Below, piece after piece: positions 1-7,854 of a DNA stretch of 33,992 nucleotides. The notes below the pieces were generated by a model. The model made no database searches and was not told the origin of the DNA. It worked only from the letters and a program-made list of their open reading frames with translations. Origin of the DNA: an uncultured Gammaproteobacteria bacterium. Lineage in GTDB: Bacteria; Pseudomonadota; Gammaproteobacteria; Arenicellales; JAANXG01. The DNA is taken from contig CAMYIN010000162.1 of assembly GCA_947258495.1 (NCBI GenBank), forward strand, positions 1 through 33,992. The letters run 5' to 3'. A program made the translations under genes and the position numbers. Every line of letters starts with the position of its first letter. Positions within the stretch are counted from its first letter, which is position 1.

Positions 1-291
1 ATGGCGCAGCCGATGCACTACTGGGTGCCGTCGATCGCGCCGTCGGGCATGGCCTTCTACGACGGCGACCGTTTCCCCCGCTGGCGCGGGGATCTTTTCG
101 TCGGCGCGCTCAAGGACCGACTGCTGGCGCGGCTGCAGATCGACGGCGAGCGCGTCGTCCACGAAGAGCGGATGCTGCGGGGAGCGCTGGGCCGCATCCG
201 CGACGTACGCAGCGGTCCCGACGGCTACCTTTACCTGCTCACCGACGAGAGCGACGGGGTGATCGCGCGACTGGAACCGCTCCCGGACTGA
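1..291 (+). CDS. C-terminal end of a PQQ-dependent sugar dehydrogenase (glucose/sorbosone dehydrogenase family), partial
   Basis: The reading frame is already open at base 1 and ends at TGA 289-291, so only about the last 96 residues are present. The visible segment has the family's closing beta-propeller blade: YWVPSIAPSGMAFY, then WRGDLFVGALKD, then GRIRDVRSGPDGYLYLLTDESDG and a final LEPLPD. Relatives (YliI-type aldose sugar dehydrogenases) are periplasmic quinoproteins that oxidise soluble sugars with PQQ and pass electrons to the respiratory chain. The signal peptide and the catalytic residues lie outside the window, so activity cannot be judged. The first ATG in the window is probably internal. 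The next gene is convergent. Confidence 0.85.
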   Translation: MAQPMHYWVPSIAPSGMAFYDGDRFPRWRGDLFVGALKDRLLARLQIDGERVVHEERMLRGALGRIRDVRSGPDGYLYLLTDESDGVIARLEPLPD

Positions 292-345
292 GAAGGCGTC
301 GCGGGTACCCTTCGACTAACAAGCGGCGTCGCCGTGCCGCGGCAG

Positions 346-1653
346 TCACCAGTAGGACACCGCTTGCTGAAAAATGTCGCGGATCTCGTCGACCCCGGTT
401 TCGCGCGGCGCATTGGCGATGGCGCGGCGTTGGCGGATGGCGGAGTCGGCAAGCGCGTCCGCATCCCGCGTCGACAACCCCACCCCGCCCAGACCGTTCG
501 GGGCGCCGACTTCGCGCATCAATTCGATGACGCGGGCGGCGACGACCTCCCCGGCATCGTCGGGCACCGCGTCACGCGCGTCGGCGCCCAGACACAGTGC
601 CGCCTCCAAGTGCCGCTCGGGCGTCTCGCGCGCGGTGTAACGAAACACCGACGGCGACGTCACGATGACGCTGAGGCCGTGCGGCACGAAGGTGCCGCTG
701 CCGGGATAGTCGCGCGGCCGGAAATCGCGCGCCATCTGCGACACCGCGTACGACAGCGCATGTGGCAGATGCGTGCCGCTGTTGCCGAACGCCATGCCGG
801 CGAGGGTCGCCGCCCAGCTCAGCCCATCCCGCGCTTCGTGATCGGCGGCGTCCGCCAACCCGCGCGGCAGATACGCGTTCACAATGCGCAATGCCTCCCG
901 GGCGTGCAGATCGCTCCAAGGATTGGCACCTTGAATCATGGGACGCGCACCGATCTCATCGACCTTTGCCCAGCGGGTGTAGGCACGCGCGGTGTAACAT
1001 TCCAGGGCGTGACTCAAGAGATCAAAGCCGGTGGACGCCACCACCGTTGGCGGCAAGGTGTCGATACAGGCGGGATCGACGATGGCCTCGTCCGGCAGGA
1101 TGTGGCGGCTCGCGAGTACGAACTTCACCTCGAGGGCTTCGAAGCGGATGACCGAGAGCCCGGTCACTTCGGACCCCGTTCCCGAAGTGGTCGGGCACGC
1201 CAGGTGCGGTCCCAGAGGTCCGGGCACCGGCACGCCGCCCCCGATCGGCGGTGCAAAGTAGGTCTCGAACTCGGCCGGATACCGCGAGTACACCAGCGCC
1301 CCCTTCGCCGTATCCATGACCGATCCGCCACCGACGGAAATCACGCCGTCGAAACCGCCTTCCTGCAGAAACGCGGCCGCCGCGAGCACCGACGTGTCGG
1401 TAGGTTCTATGCGGACGTCGGAAAACATCGCGGCATCGATCCCGGCGGCCCTCAACGAGGTGAGGGCGCAGGCGACGTGTGACGAATCGGCGAGCACGGT
1501 ATCCGTGAACAACGCCGCGCGGCGCATCCCTCGAGCCAGCGCGCGCGCGCCGACTTCGTGCAGAGCGCCGCGACCGAAAGTCACGCGCGGCATCTCCACC
1601 GTGAAGGCGTTGGCGCCCCCGTCGAACGGCGAAAAATACTGACAACACACCAT
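346..1653 (-). CDS. Hydroxyacid-oxoacid transhydrogenase (iron-containing alcohol dehydrogenase family)
   Basis: A 435-residue member of the type III, iron-dependent alcohol dehydrogenases, closest in reading to HOT/ADHFE1. HOT oxidises 4-hydroxybutyrate to succinic semialdehyde while reducing 2-oxoglutarate to D-2-hydroxyglutarate, using tightly bound cofactor. Visible features are the GGGSVMDTAK nucleotide motif (about 108-117), CPTTSGTGSEVTG (153-165), and likely metal ligands D211 and H215 in GFDLLSHALE, H298 in THLPHALSY and H325 in FVPHGLSV. The HOT-like segment around 320-350 (VPHGLSVIVTSPSVFRYTA, then PERHLEAA) separates it from ordinary butanol dehydrogenases. GGGAG precedes the ATG by a normal spacing. 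It stands alone, between the convergent sugar dehydrogenase and a mobile element. The family call is firm; the physiological substrate is inferred from the family. Confidence 0.88.
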   Translation of the reverse strand: MVCCQYFSPFDGGANAFTVEMPRVTFGRGALHEVGARALARGMRRAALFTDTVLADSSHVACALTSLRAAGIDAAMFSDVRIEPTDTSVLAAAAFLQEGGFDGVISVGGGSVMDTAKGALVYSRYPAEFETYFAPPIGGGVPVPGPLGPHLACPTTSGTGSEVTGLSVIRFEALEVKFVLASRHILPDEAIVDPACIDTLPPTVVASTGFDLLSHALECYTARAYTRWAKVDEIGARPMIQGANPWSDLHAREALRIVNAYLPRGLADAADHEARDGLSWAATLAGMAFGNSGTHLPHALSYAVSQMARDFRPRDYPGSGTFVPHGLSVIVTSPSVFRYTARETPERHLEAALCLGADARDAVPDDAGEVVAARVIELMREVGAPNGLGGVGLSTRDADALADSAIRQRRAIANAPRETGVDEIRDIFQQAVSYW

Positions 1654-1768
1654 GTTGGTCTCCCTCGGTTCGGACTTCGAAAATGATGCAGCAGAATCGC
1701 GCTCGTTGCCACCAGAACGAAACCGGCGAGGGGCGTCACGCCCAGGGGGCCCGCGCGCCCGCTCCTAG

Positions 1769-2011
1769 CCTGCATTTCTCACCAGGATCCCGGAGGCTGG
1801 CGCAGGAAAGGTGCGGCTGAACGCCGGGTTGGAATGAGATCCATAGCCGTAGCTATGGATCGAGGGAAGCCCAAGTTCCGGCGTGCCTGGACCTGCCAGG
1901 GCCGGGATAGGCGTCGCCGATACAGACTGTACGTTCGAGCAAGAGGCAACGTACTTGTATTGACGGGACGTTTACCGACGACCACGGCCGCCCCCTGGGG
2001 AGAAATGCAGG
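1769..2011. mobile_element. MITE-like element, copy 1 (243 bp, no transposase)
   Basis: Bounded by near-perfect 18-bp terminal inverted repeats: CCTGCATTTCTCACCAGG at 1769-1786 and its complement with one mismatch at 1994-2011. Bases 1769-1910 match the reverse complement of 27662-27803 with 12 mismatches and no gaps over 142 positions, by hand count. The remaining 100 bp differ between the copies. A perfect 10-bp stem with a 4-base loop (GATCCATAGC/GCTATGGATC, 1838-1861) lies inside the shared half. The flanks are CTAG and CCAG, so a target duplication is not clean here. There is no convincing gene inside; short frames that look alike in both copies follow from the DNA identity. It fits a non-autonomous transposon derivative. 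Confidence 0.8.
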
Positions 2012-2173
2012 CCAGTTGCGCTTGTCTGCGACCGGGGACCCGGACGCGAACCAAGCCCTGCCGAATCCCAATGCGCGTGCGCCGGACGGGCTAAACGCAG
2101 ACCATGCGTCGGACGCCCCGAGCTAGGACGGAGGGGGTCGCGCGGGCGCAACGATTGCGTCCTGTGCCCCCGA

Positions 2174-3079
2174 CTATCCTTTGCCCTTGGTCTTGGTGCG
2201 TCCGGGCCTGGCGTTCTTTTCGATGTACTCGATGATCATGCCTGCAATGTTCTTTCCGGTCGCGGTCTCAATGCCTTCCAACCCGGGCGAGGAGTTGACC
2301 TCGAGCGCCACGGGACCGTGACTGGAGCGCAGTACGTCGACGCCGGCGACGCCCAGGCCCATGATTTTCGCCGAACGCACGGCGGTGACGCGCTCCTCGG
2401 GCGTCAGCCGGATCACCTCGGCGGTACCGCCGCGGTGGAGGTTGGAGCGGAATTCGCCTTCTTTCGCCGTGCGTTTCATCGCCGCCACCACCTTGTCGCC
2501 AATGACGAAACAGCGGATATCGCTGCCGCCGGCCTCCTTGATGAACTCCTGTATGAGGATGTTGGCCTTCAATCCGCTGAAGGCGTCGATGACGCTCTCC
2601 GCCGCCTTCTTCGTCTCCGTGAGCACGACGCCCTTGCCCTGCGTTCCTTCGAGCAGCTTGATCACGAGGGGCGCGCCGCCGACGAGCTCGATGAGGTCGT
2701 CGATATCGTCGGCGTGATGCGCGAATCCGGTGACCGGCAAGCCGACGCCCTTCCTCGCCAGGAGCTGCAGGGAACGCAGTTTATCGCGCGATCGCGTGAG
2801 GGCCACCGATTCGCTCAACGGATACACCCCCATCATCTCGAACTGGCGCAGCACGGCGGTGCCGTAAAACGTGATCGAGGCGCCGATGCGGGGGATGACG
2901 GCGTCAAAGCCTTTGAGCTCCTCGCCGCGGTAGTGTATCTCCGGTTTGTGCGCGCTGATGTTCATATAGCAGCGCAAGGGATTGATTACCCGCATTTCGT
3001 GGCCGCGTTCTAGTCCGGCCTCCACTAAACGCCTGGTCGAATACAACTTCGGTCCGCGTGACAGGATAGCGATGTTCAT
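2174..3079 (-). CDS. rimK: RimK-type alpha-L-glutamate ligase (ATP-grasp)
   Basis: At 301 residues it matches the usual RimK length (about 300). RimK adds glutamate residues to the C-terminus of ribosomal protein S6 in the cytoplasm, using ATP. The N-terminal pre-ATP-grasp domain starts [18 protein letters not shown] and includes [12 protein letters not shown]. The ATP-grasp core shows [15 protein letters not shown], the QEFI segment, [25 protein letters not shown], and the metal-binding [14 protein letters not shown]. The C-terminal tail is lysine and arginine rich. AGGAG lies about seven bases before the ATG and supports this start. No rpsF or aspartic protease partner is adjacent; it is followed by the mobile element region and preceded by a divergent small exported protein. 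Confidence 0.93.
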   Translation of the reverse strand: MNIAILSRGPKLYSTRRLVEAGLERGHEMRVINPLRCYMNISAHKPEIHYRGEELKGFDAVIPRIGASITFYGTAVLRQFEMMGVYPLSESVALTRSRDKLRSLQLLARKGVGLPVTGFAHHADDIDDLIELVGGAPLVIKLLEGTQGKGVVLTETKKAAESVIDAFSGLKANILIQEFIKEAGGSDIRCFVIGDKVVAAMKRTAKEGEFRSNLHRGGTAEVIRLTPEERVTAVRSAKIMGLGVAGVDVLRSSHGPVALEVNSSPGLEGIETATGKNIAGMIIEYIEKNARPGRTKTKGKG

Positions 3080-3406
3080 ACAGTGCTCCTACTGGGTTGA
3101 ATTGAGCCGAGGTCTGCAAATACCGCTACGACATGACGGCGATTGTCGGGATAAAAGCGGTGCGGCGCGGAAACGCTGGAACGCCTCGATTAAAGCAATC
3201 ATCGCACGGCGCAAAACCTCGACGCAACGAATCTATTGGTCTGTGTTCGGCCAAAGTCAATTCCAATTCGTGATCTTCACGATCAAAATTTACCGCAGCA
3301 TCGACATGGCGCATCCGGTTATGATCGCGCCACCGGTGCGCGAAGACGACACCGTTGTGTATCTTGTACGCCGAATTACCTTGAACTTGATGGAAGGAGC
3401 ATTGAA
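3080..3406. other. Divergent intergenic region between rimK and the small exported protein
   Basis: 327 bases without a convincing gene. It must hold the promoters of both flanking genes. The only small features I see are a short dyad, CGTGA-TCT-TCACG, around 3269-3281, and the ribosome binding site GGAAGGAG (3392-3399) of the downstream gene. I could not identify a confident -35/-10 pair on either strand. Confidence 0.4.
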
Positions 3407-3652
3407 ATGTCGAAACGAATTGTAACTGCCGCGGTGTTGCTCGTTCTGGCTGCGCCCGCCTTGGCCGGCCACTGCCCGAAGGACGTAAAGGCCATTGACG
3501 CCGCCCTGGAAGACGCAAAACTTGACGACGATGTAATGGCGGAGGTGCAGGACCTGCGCGACGAGGGGGAAGATCTGCACAACGCCGGCCAGCACGAAGA
3601 ATCCCTCGAGGTGCTGCACGAGGCGATGAAGATCCTCAAGCTCGAACATTGA
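3407..3652 (+). CDS. Small exported acidic helical protein, uncharacterised
   Basis: 81 residues. The start is set by GGAAGGAG seven bases upstream of ATG 3407; the open frame runs further back to 3236, but that extension is arginine rich and lacks a signal. Residues 1-20 form a clear Sec signal peptide (MSKRIVTAAVLLVLAAPALA) with AXA cleavage. The mature part begins GHCPKD and is acidic and heptad-like: IDAALEDAKLDDDVMAEVQDLRDEGEDLHNAGQHEESLEVLHEAMKIL, consistent with two or three amphipathic helices. The single cysteine sits three residues past the cleavage site and does not form a lipobox. The HCPKD...AIDAAL...LRDEGEDLHNAG pattern resembles a family of small periplasmic hypothetical proteins in Gammaproteobacteria. 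No function is known to me. Confidence 0.75.
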   Translation: MSKRIVTAAVLLVLAAPALAGHCPKDVKAIDAALEDAKLDDDVMAEVQDLRDEGEDLHNAGQHEESLEVLHEAMKILKLEH

Positions 3653-3718
3653 TGGCGGTGGTGTCCGGCAGACACGTCCGCGGTTGGTTCCCTAAGTAAT
3701 TTTTTTCCATCCGCTCAG

Positions 3719-3742
3719 GATGCCGTGTTCCAACACGGCATC
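3719..3742. terminator. Perfect 10-bp stem-loop between convergent genes, possible terminator
   Basis: GATGCCGTGT (3719-3728), loop TCCA, ACACGGCATC (3733-3742). It lies 67 bases after the small exported protein and before the convergent pirin gene, where a shared terminator is expected. A T-rich stretch (3702-3708) precedes rather than follows the stem on the plus strand, and the minus strand has no U tract after it. It is therefore not a canonical intrinsic terminator. Confidence 0.4.
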
Positions 3743-3827
3743 CGCTTTACACTTGTGCCGCTGTGCGCCTGACAGCAACGGTTGCTCGGGCCGCAAGAAC
3801 GGCGTTGTTGGCGCTGCGTCGGCGGAC

Positions 3828-4739
3828 CTATCGCTCGGGCAGAGGCATGAAATCGTCGTCTGCCGGCACCGGTTCGAAGCGACCGTTCTTCCAATCGTCC
3901 TTGGCGCGCTCTATCCGCGCCTGGGAACTCGACACGAAGTTCCACCAGATGTACCGCTCTTCCTCCAGGGGCGCGCCGCCCAGCAGCATCATGCGGCTGT
4001 CACTGCGGGCACGCATGACCGCGTCCGCCGCCCCTCCGAGCACGATCATCCTGCCGCCCTGCAGGCACCTGCCGGCGACGGTCACCTCACCTTCGACCAC
4101 GTACACGGCGTGTTCCGGGTACGCGTTCGGCAAGCGTATTTCGCTTTCCGCTCGGAGCGTCGCGTCCACATAGTATAGAGGCGAAAGCGTCGTCGCGGGC
4201 GAGAGCTCTCCGTAGGCCTCCCCCGCGACAACACGCATTGTGGCGCCGTCGCGTTCTATCGTCGGCAATGCGTACGCCGGGTAGTGGTCGAACGACGGTT
4301 CTATTTCTTCCAAGTCCCTGGGCAGCGCGACCCAGGACTGGATGCCGTGTAAGCGCGGACCTCTGGCGCGCTCCTCGGGGTCCGAGCGTTCCGAATGCAC
4401 GATGCCCCTGCCGGCGGTCATCCAGTTCAGCGCCCCCGCGTCGATGGGTTGGACACATCCGAGGTTGTCACGATGCAGGATCCGCCCTTCGAACAAATAC
4501 GTCACCGTGGCGATGCCGATATGCGGGTGCGGCCGCACGTCGATGCCGCGGCCCGGTTCGAATTTCGCGGGGCCCATATGATCGAAAAAGATAAAAGGCC
4601 CCACCATCCGCCGTCGGCCCGACGGCAGGACCCGCCGGACGGAGAATCCGCCGAGATCCCGCGCCGTGGGCTCTATGACGAGACCGACATCGTTCGGCTG
4701 TGCTTCGCACTCAGGCTCGTGACACGGTTGCCAGCTCAT
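3828..4739 (-). CDS. Pirin family protein (bicupin)
   Basis: 303 residues, typical pirin length. Pirins are two-cupin-domain iron proteins; bacterial members such as YhhW can show quercetin 2,3-dioxygenase activity, and others modulate metabolic enzymes or redox signalling. The N-terminal cupin holds the expected metal ligands H71 and H73 in RPHPHIGIATVTYLFEG, and H115 and E117 in MTAGRGIVHSERS. The pirin signature DHMGP is present at about 53-57. The second cupin ends with VVEGEVTVAG, then MLLGGAPLEEERYIWWNFV. GAGG sits six bases before the ATG. No operon partner is evident. The biological role cannot be read from context; the family call is secure. Confidence 0.92.
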   Translation of the reverse strand: MSWQPCHEPECEAQPNDVGLVIEPTARDLGGFSVRRVLPSGRRRMVGPFIFFDHMGPAKFEPGRGIDVRPHPHIGIATVTYLFEGRILHRDNLGCVQPIDAGALNWMTAGRGIVHSERSDPEERARGPRLHGIQSWVALPRDLEEIEPSFDHYPAYALPTIERDGATMRVVAGEAYGELSPATTLSPLYYVDATLRAESEIRLPNAYPEHAVYVVEGEVTVAGRCLQGGRMIVLGGAADAVMRARSDSRMMLLGGAPLEEERYIWWNFVSSSQARIERAKDDWKNGRFEPVPADDDFMPLPER

Positions 4740-4881
4740 GTATACCTCATTTCGTGTCTTCGAATATCACCCCGGATGAGGCAAGCCTCAACGACACCGC
4801 AGGAAACTGCCGCGTCCGCGCGCCCGGCGCGTCGCCAGAGAAGATCGGCACGCCGGTTTGCGGCGTGCACTGATTTTGCGC

Positions 4882-5295
4882 TCATGCCGGTAGTTCCGAT
4901 CGTCCCTCCAAGGCAGGCTTCTGCGCCACCATCATGTGATTGACCGCGTCGATCCGGGAGAGACTGAACCGCCTGGTGATCGGATTGATGCGCACCCCGG
5001 TTCGTTCAATCACGCGGAAGGCGTTGTCGACTAACAGTTTTTCTATCTCCCCGGGCTGGCGGAAGTTTTTCCATCGATGCGTGCCTCTGGGTAACCAGCG
5101 GAGAACGTATTCGGCACCGACGATGGCAAAGAGGAACGACAGAAAGGTTCGATTTATCGTCGCAACCACCATGAACCCGTTCGGGCGCACCAGCTCGCCG
5201 CAGGCGCGCATGAAATCGGAAAACCGTGCGACGTGTTCGACGACCTCCATGTTCAGCACCAGGTCGAACTGCGCACCCTGTGCGTGGCGGAGGCA
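4882..5295 (-). pseudogene. ubiG: C-terminal remnant of ubiG (ubiquinone O-methyltransferase)
   Basis: Reading on the minus strand from about 5295, the protein resembles the second half of UbiG: FDLVLNMEVVEHVARF, then LVRPNGFMVVATINRTFLSFLFAIVGAEYVLRWLPRGTHRWKNF, then SRIDAVNHMMVAQKP. UbiG normally has about 240 residues and methylates hydroxyl groups in ubiquinone synthesis with S-adenosylmethionine. Here only about 138 family-like residues remain. The N-terminal half with SAM-binding motif I is gone, and the open frame upstream (to 5451) is low-complexity sequence unrelated to the family. No other frame in the 190 bases before the Hsp20 gene supplies the missing half. I infer a decayed copy; a functional ubiG should exist elsewhere. 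Confidence 0.75.
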
Positions 5296-5485
5296 CAAAG
5301 CATCGTCTGTTGCGGAAGAACCCAGTGTTGCTATTGTATGTGAAGAACGCGGTGACGGCGAAGCCGTCGCACCGGTTTCCCTGCCGCAAACAATCGTCGA
5401 TGGAGCGCTGTACCGATTGCCGCTCCGTTCCCGCTGCACCGGGGACCCCAAATTACAGGCTCGGGATCCCCAGTGCGGATGCGGG

Positions 5486-5881
5486 TCAGCCGATCGTTAT
5501 CTTCTTCGGCTTGGACTCCTCAACCTTCGGCAACCGCAGCGTCAGCACGCCGTCCGCCACGCTTGCCTCGATGCGATCTTGATCGATCTCACTCGAAAGC
5601 CGGAAGCTGCGGCCGAAGTGGCCCACGTTGTATTCGGTGTAAACCGGCTTGAGGTTCTTGTACTTTTCGAATTCGATGTGTCCTTCTACAATCAATTCGT
5701 TCTTTTCAAGATTGATATCGATATCGCCCTTCTCCACCCCGGGCATCTCCATGACGACTACCAGCGCGTTGCTGTTCTCGTAGATATCGGTGTAGGGCAC
5801 ATAAAACTTCCCGGGCACGGTTTTCTCCTTCTCCGGCTCGAGTTCCCGTTTTTCCTGTACTTCCAGATCTCGTTCAACCAT
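5486..5881 (-). CDS. Small heat-shock protein (Hsp20/alpha-crystallin), second of a pair
   Basis: 131 residues with a complete alpha-crystallin domain: VPYTDIYENSNALVVVMEMPGVEKGDIDINLEKNELIVEG, then FGRSFRLSSEIDQDRIEASVADGVLTLRLPK and a C-terminal KKITIG. The short N-terminal arm (MVERDLEVQEKRELEPEKEK) is highly charged. Small HSPs are ATP-independent cytoplasmic holdases. The classic C-terminal I-X-I/V anchor is present only as ITIG, close to the end. AGGAGG six bases before the ATG is a strong ribosome binding site. It lies 45 bases after the other Hsp20 gene on the same strand, so the two probably share the heat-shock promoter at 6397-6424. Confidence 0.92.
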   Translation of the reverse strand: MVERDLEVQEKRELEPEKEKTVPGKFYVPYTDIYENSNALVVVMEMPGVEKGDIDINLEKNELIVEGHIEFEKYKNLKPVYTEYNVGHFGRSFRLSSEIDQDRIEASVADGVLTLRLPKVEESKPKKITIG

Positions 5882-5926
5882 CTCGACCTCCTGGTTTCTT
5901 CTGCGTATTACTAGGGCTTGGCTGGA

Positions 5927-6352
5927 TTACTGTACTTGTACCGACCGCGGCTTCTCGCTTGCGGCGGGAGGCACGTGCACGGCGAGCACTCCGTTGCGGT
6001 ACTCCGCCTTGATCCCATCGGCGTCGATTTCAACCGGTATCGTCAAGGTGCGGTCGAACTGGCCGCTTTCCCGCTCCCGCCTGTGTATGCTTACCCCTTC
6101 GCCATAGTCACGAGCCTTCTTGCCCACCAGCCGCAGTTGATTCTTGTGCACCTGAACATCGATATTGTCGCGACCGACGCCAGGCAGCTCAGCGACGACG
6201 AGATAACCGTCCTCGTCCTGAAACACGTTGATGGGGGGAAACGCACCGCGGCTGCTGGTCCCCACTCCGAACCAATCACTGCTCATCGAGGATTCCAGTG
6301 CGCGCTGCAGATTGTGCAGCGGATCGAAAGGATTCGAAAACATATTGGCCAT
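5927..6352 (-). CDS. Small heat-shock protein (Hsp20/alpha-crystallin), first of a pair
   Basis: 141 residues from the chosen start (MANMFSNPFDPLHNLQ). The frame is open to an ATG at 6436, but that would place the start upstream of the sigma-32-like promoter (6397-6424), and the extra 28 residues are not family-like. The N-terminal arm SNPFDPLHNLQRALESS is typical of class A Hsp20. The alpha-crystallin domain shows FPPINVFQDEDGYLVVAELPGVGRDNIDVQVHKNQLRLVGKK, then RESGQFDRTLTIPVEIDADGIKAEYRNGVLAVHVPP, and the end SVQVQ supplies a V-X-V anchor. It is a cytoplasmic chaperone. Tandem, non-identical Hsp20 genes often form mixed oligomers, but nothing here proves that. Confidence 0.92.
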   Translation of the reverse strand: MANMFSNPFDPLHNLQRALESSMSSDWFGVGTSSRGAFPPINVFQDEDGYLVVAELPGVGRDNIDVQVHKNQLRLVGKKARDYGEGVSIHRRERESGQFDRTLTIPVEIDADGIKAEYRNGVLAVHVPPAASEKPRSVQVQ

Positions 6353-6396
6353 CTCTAGTTTCTCCCAATTGTCGTGGAAATGCGTGTGCGCTATGG

Positions 6397-6424
6397 ATAT
6401 GTGGGCTGGGTGCGCATTTTCAAG
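6397..6424 (-). promoter_or_regulatory. Sigma-32-type heat-shock promoter for the Hsp20 pair
   Basis: Read on the minus strand: CTTGAAA (6424-6418), a 13-base spacer, then CCACATAT (6404-6397). The sigma-32 consensus is CTTGAAA, 11-16 bases, CCCCATNT, so the -35 is perfect and the -10 has one mismatch. Transcription would begin near 6390, leaving about 40 bases before ATG 6352. Position, strand and target genes all agree. Confidence 0.72.
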
Positions 6425-6532
6425 ACCCCCGCACACTTCGGCGCTGACAAAGCGCTGACGCCGCGTGTAAGCTACGCCGCCACGGCACCGGTCCCCGGGA
6501 CGACCGAAAACGCTTCAACTAGGCACAGCACG

Positions 6533-6730
6533 GTGTTCACCCCGCAACAACTCTACGAACGACTGACCGACGAGGAGGATGCGCGCATCTGCAAGGATAT
6601 CCCCGACGAGGCCTGCGCCGAGGTCCCGGGCAATTTCCTGTTGATTCTGCTTTCGCAATTCCTGACCAAGCTGGGCGACGCCATCGCCAGCCCCAGGCCG
6701 AATGACCCCGATGCCGACCGCCGGTGCTGA
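6533..6730 (+). pseudogene. N-terminal remnant of an MFS transporter
   Basis: About 52 residues (6539-6694) read TPQQLYERLTDEEDARICKD, then IPDEACAEVPGNFLLILLSQFLTKLGDAIASP. From memory this resembles the start of a proteobacterial MFS transporter family, in which the sequence continues as KTVLPWL and twelve membrane helices. Here the family match ends after ASP and a stop follows at 6728-6730. I found no continuation in the other frames, so this looks like a deletion rather than a frameshift. No ATG lies close to the family-like start; an in-frame GTG sits at 6533. A stable transporter cannot be made from it. Confidence 0.6.
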
Positions 6731-6918
6731 AACAGCGACGACGAAAACACACGGACCGCGCGGGAATGTCCCGGGGTCCTATGCGTATTCCGCGACATCG
6801 GTTTAGACTCTCCCTTGGGAGCGAATCTCGCGCGCGTTTTCACGGGCTGTTGACTTGGAACCGCGTAGCCTCGGCAGCAGTATTGAAGTTCACGTTTAGC
6901 AGCGAAACAAGCTTAGGT

Positions 6919-7854
6919 ATGACAAAATCACTCAGACAACATTTGTATTTCGTCCTCGTTCTGGGCCTGTGCGCGGTGATCGCGGCGTGCCAGCTGTTGG
7001 CGACGGGAACCGGCAACGGTTTTGCCCGGAAGGCAGCGAACGATTCCGACGCGTGCTTGCCCGTTGGCACCTGGGTCGACCCCGACTCCCGTACGCAGGT
7101 AGACCCGTTGCAGGTTTTCAGCTCGCTGGCCGCAAAAAGCGCCGTCCTCCTGGGGGAAAGCCACCCCAGCGTCGAGGACCATCGCTGGCAGCTCCATACA
7201 CTCGCTTCCCTGTACGGTCGAAATCCGAACCTCGTCATAGGATTTGAGATGTTCCCGCGGTCGGTGCAGAGCGTGCTGGACGCGTGGGTATCGGGTGCAC
7301 TGAACGAACAGAGCTTTCTCGAACAGGTGCGATGGGACGAGATCTGGGGTTACGAGGCGGAGTTGTACCTGCCGTTGTTCCACTTTGCCCGACAGAACCG
7401 CATTCCCATGATCGCCATCAATGTACAGCGGGAGCTGGTGCAACGCGTCGGCGACGTGGGTTGGAGCAACGTACCGGACAGTGAACGTGAAGGCGTATCG
7501 GATCCGGCGCCCGCCCTGGAGCCGTATTTGCATGAGCTCGCTTATATCTTCCTCATTAAACGTGCCGGAAACCTTGGCCACGACCATTCGGGATTCGGCG
7601 ATTTCGAATTCGACGAAGAAGACCTACGCGAAGTGCTCACGGACCCGGCTTTCCAACGCTTCGCGGAGGCGCAGTCCACCTGGGACCGCGCCATGGCCGA
7701 AGGCCTCGTAGCGGGCATCAGCAAACATCAGGCGTCGCTTGCCGTGGGCATCATGGGAAGCGGTCACGTGGAATACGGTCACGGCGTAGCCCACCAGCTC
7801 AAGGACCTGGAAGTAGCCACAGTCGCGACCACGCACCCCCGCCGACGACTGTGA
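6919..7854 (+). CDS. chaN: ChaN family lipoprotein (haem-binding-uptake/Tiki-like domain), frameshifted before its PDZ domain
   Basis: The frame opens at 6724, but ATG 6919 is chosen because it begins a lipoprotein signal: MTKSLRQHLYFVLVLGLCAVIAAC with lipobox IAAC. Residues after the cysteine carry the ChaN domain: SAVLLGESHPSVEDHRWQLHTLASL, VIGFEMFPRS, LPLFHFARQNRIPMIAINVQ and GIMGSGHVEYGHGVAHQL. Characterised ChaN proteins are outer-membrane-linked lipoproteins that bind haem in iron acquisition; the fold is shared with Tiki proteases. The frame ends at TGA 7852-7854, directly after a CCCCC run at 7836-7840. A one-base shift there continues into a PDZ domain that in relatives, as I recall them, is part of the same protein. 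The upstream gene fragment is unrelated. No TonB system is nearby. Confidence 0.8.
   Translation: MTKSLRQHLYFVLVLGLCAVIAACQLLATGTGNGFARKAANDSDACLPVGTWVDPDSRTQVDPLQVFSSLAAKSAVLLGESHPSVEDHRWQLHTLASLYGRNPNLVIGFEMFPRSVQSVLDAWVSGALNEQSFLEQVRWDEIWGYEAELYLPLFHFARQNRIPMIAINVQRELVQRVGDVGWSNVPDSEREGVSDPAPALEPYLHELAYIFLIKRAGNLGHDHSGFGDFEFDEEDLREVLTDPAFQRFAEAQSTWDRAMAEGLVAGISKHQASLAVGIMGSGHVEYGHGVAHQLKDLEVATVATTHPRRRL

Noticed and set aside
334-1482. 382-codon plus-strand frame opposite the transhydrogenase gene
   Set aside because: It is a shadow of a well-supported gene on the other strand in GC-rich DNA; the product has no family-like motif.
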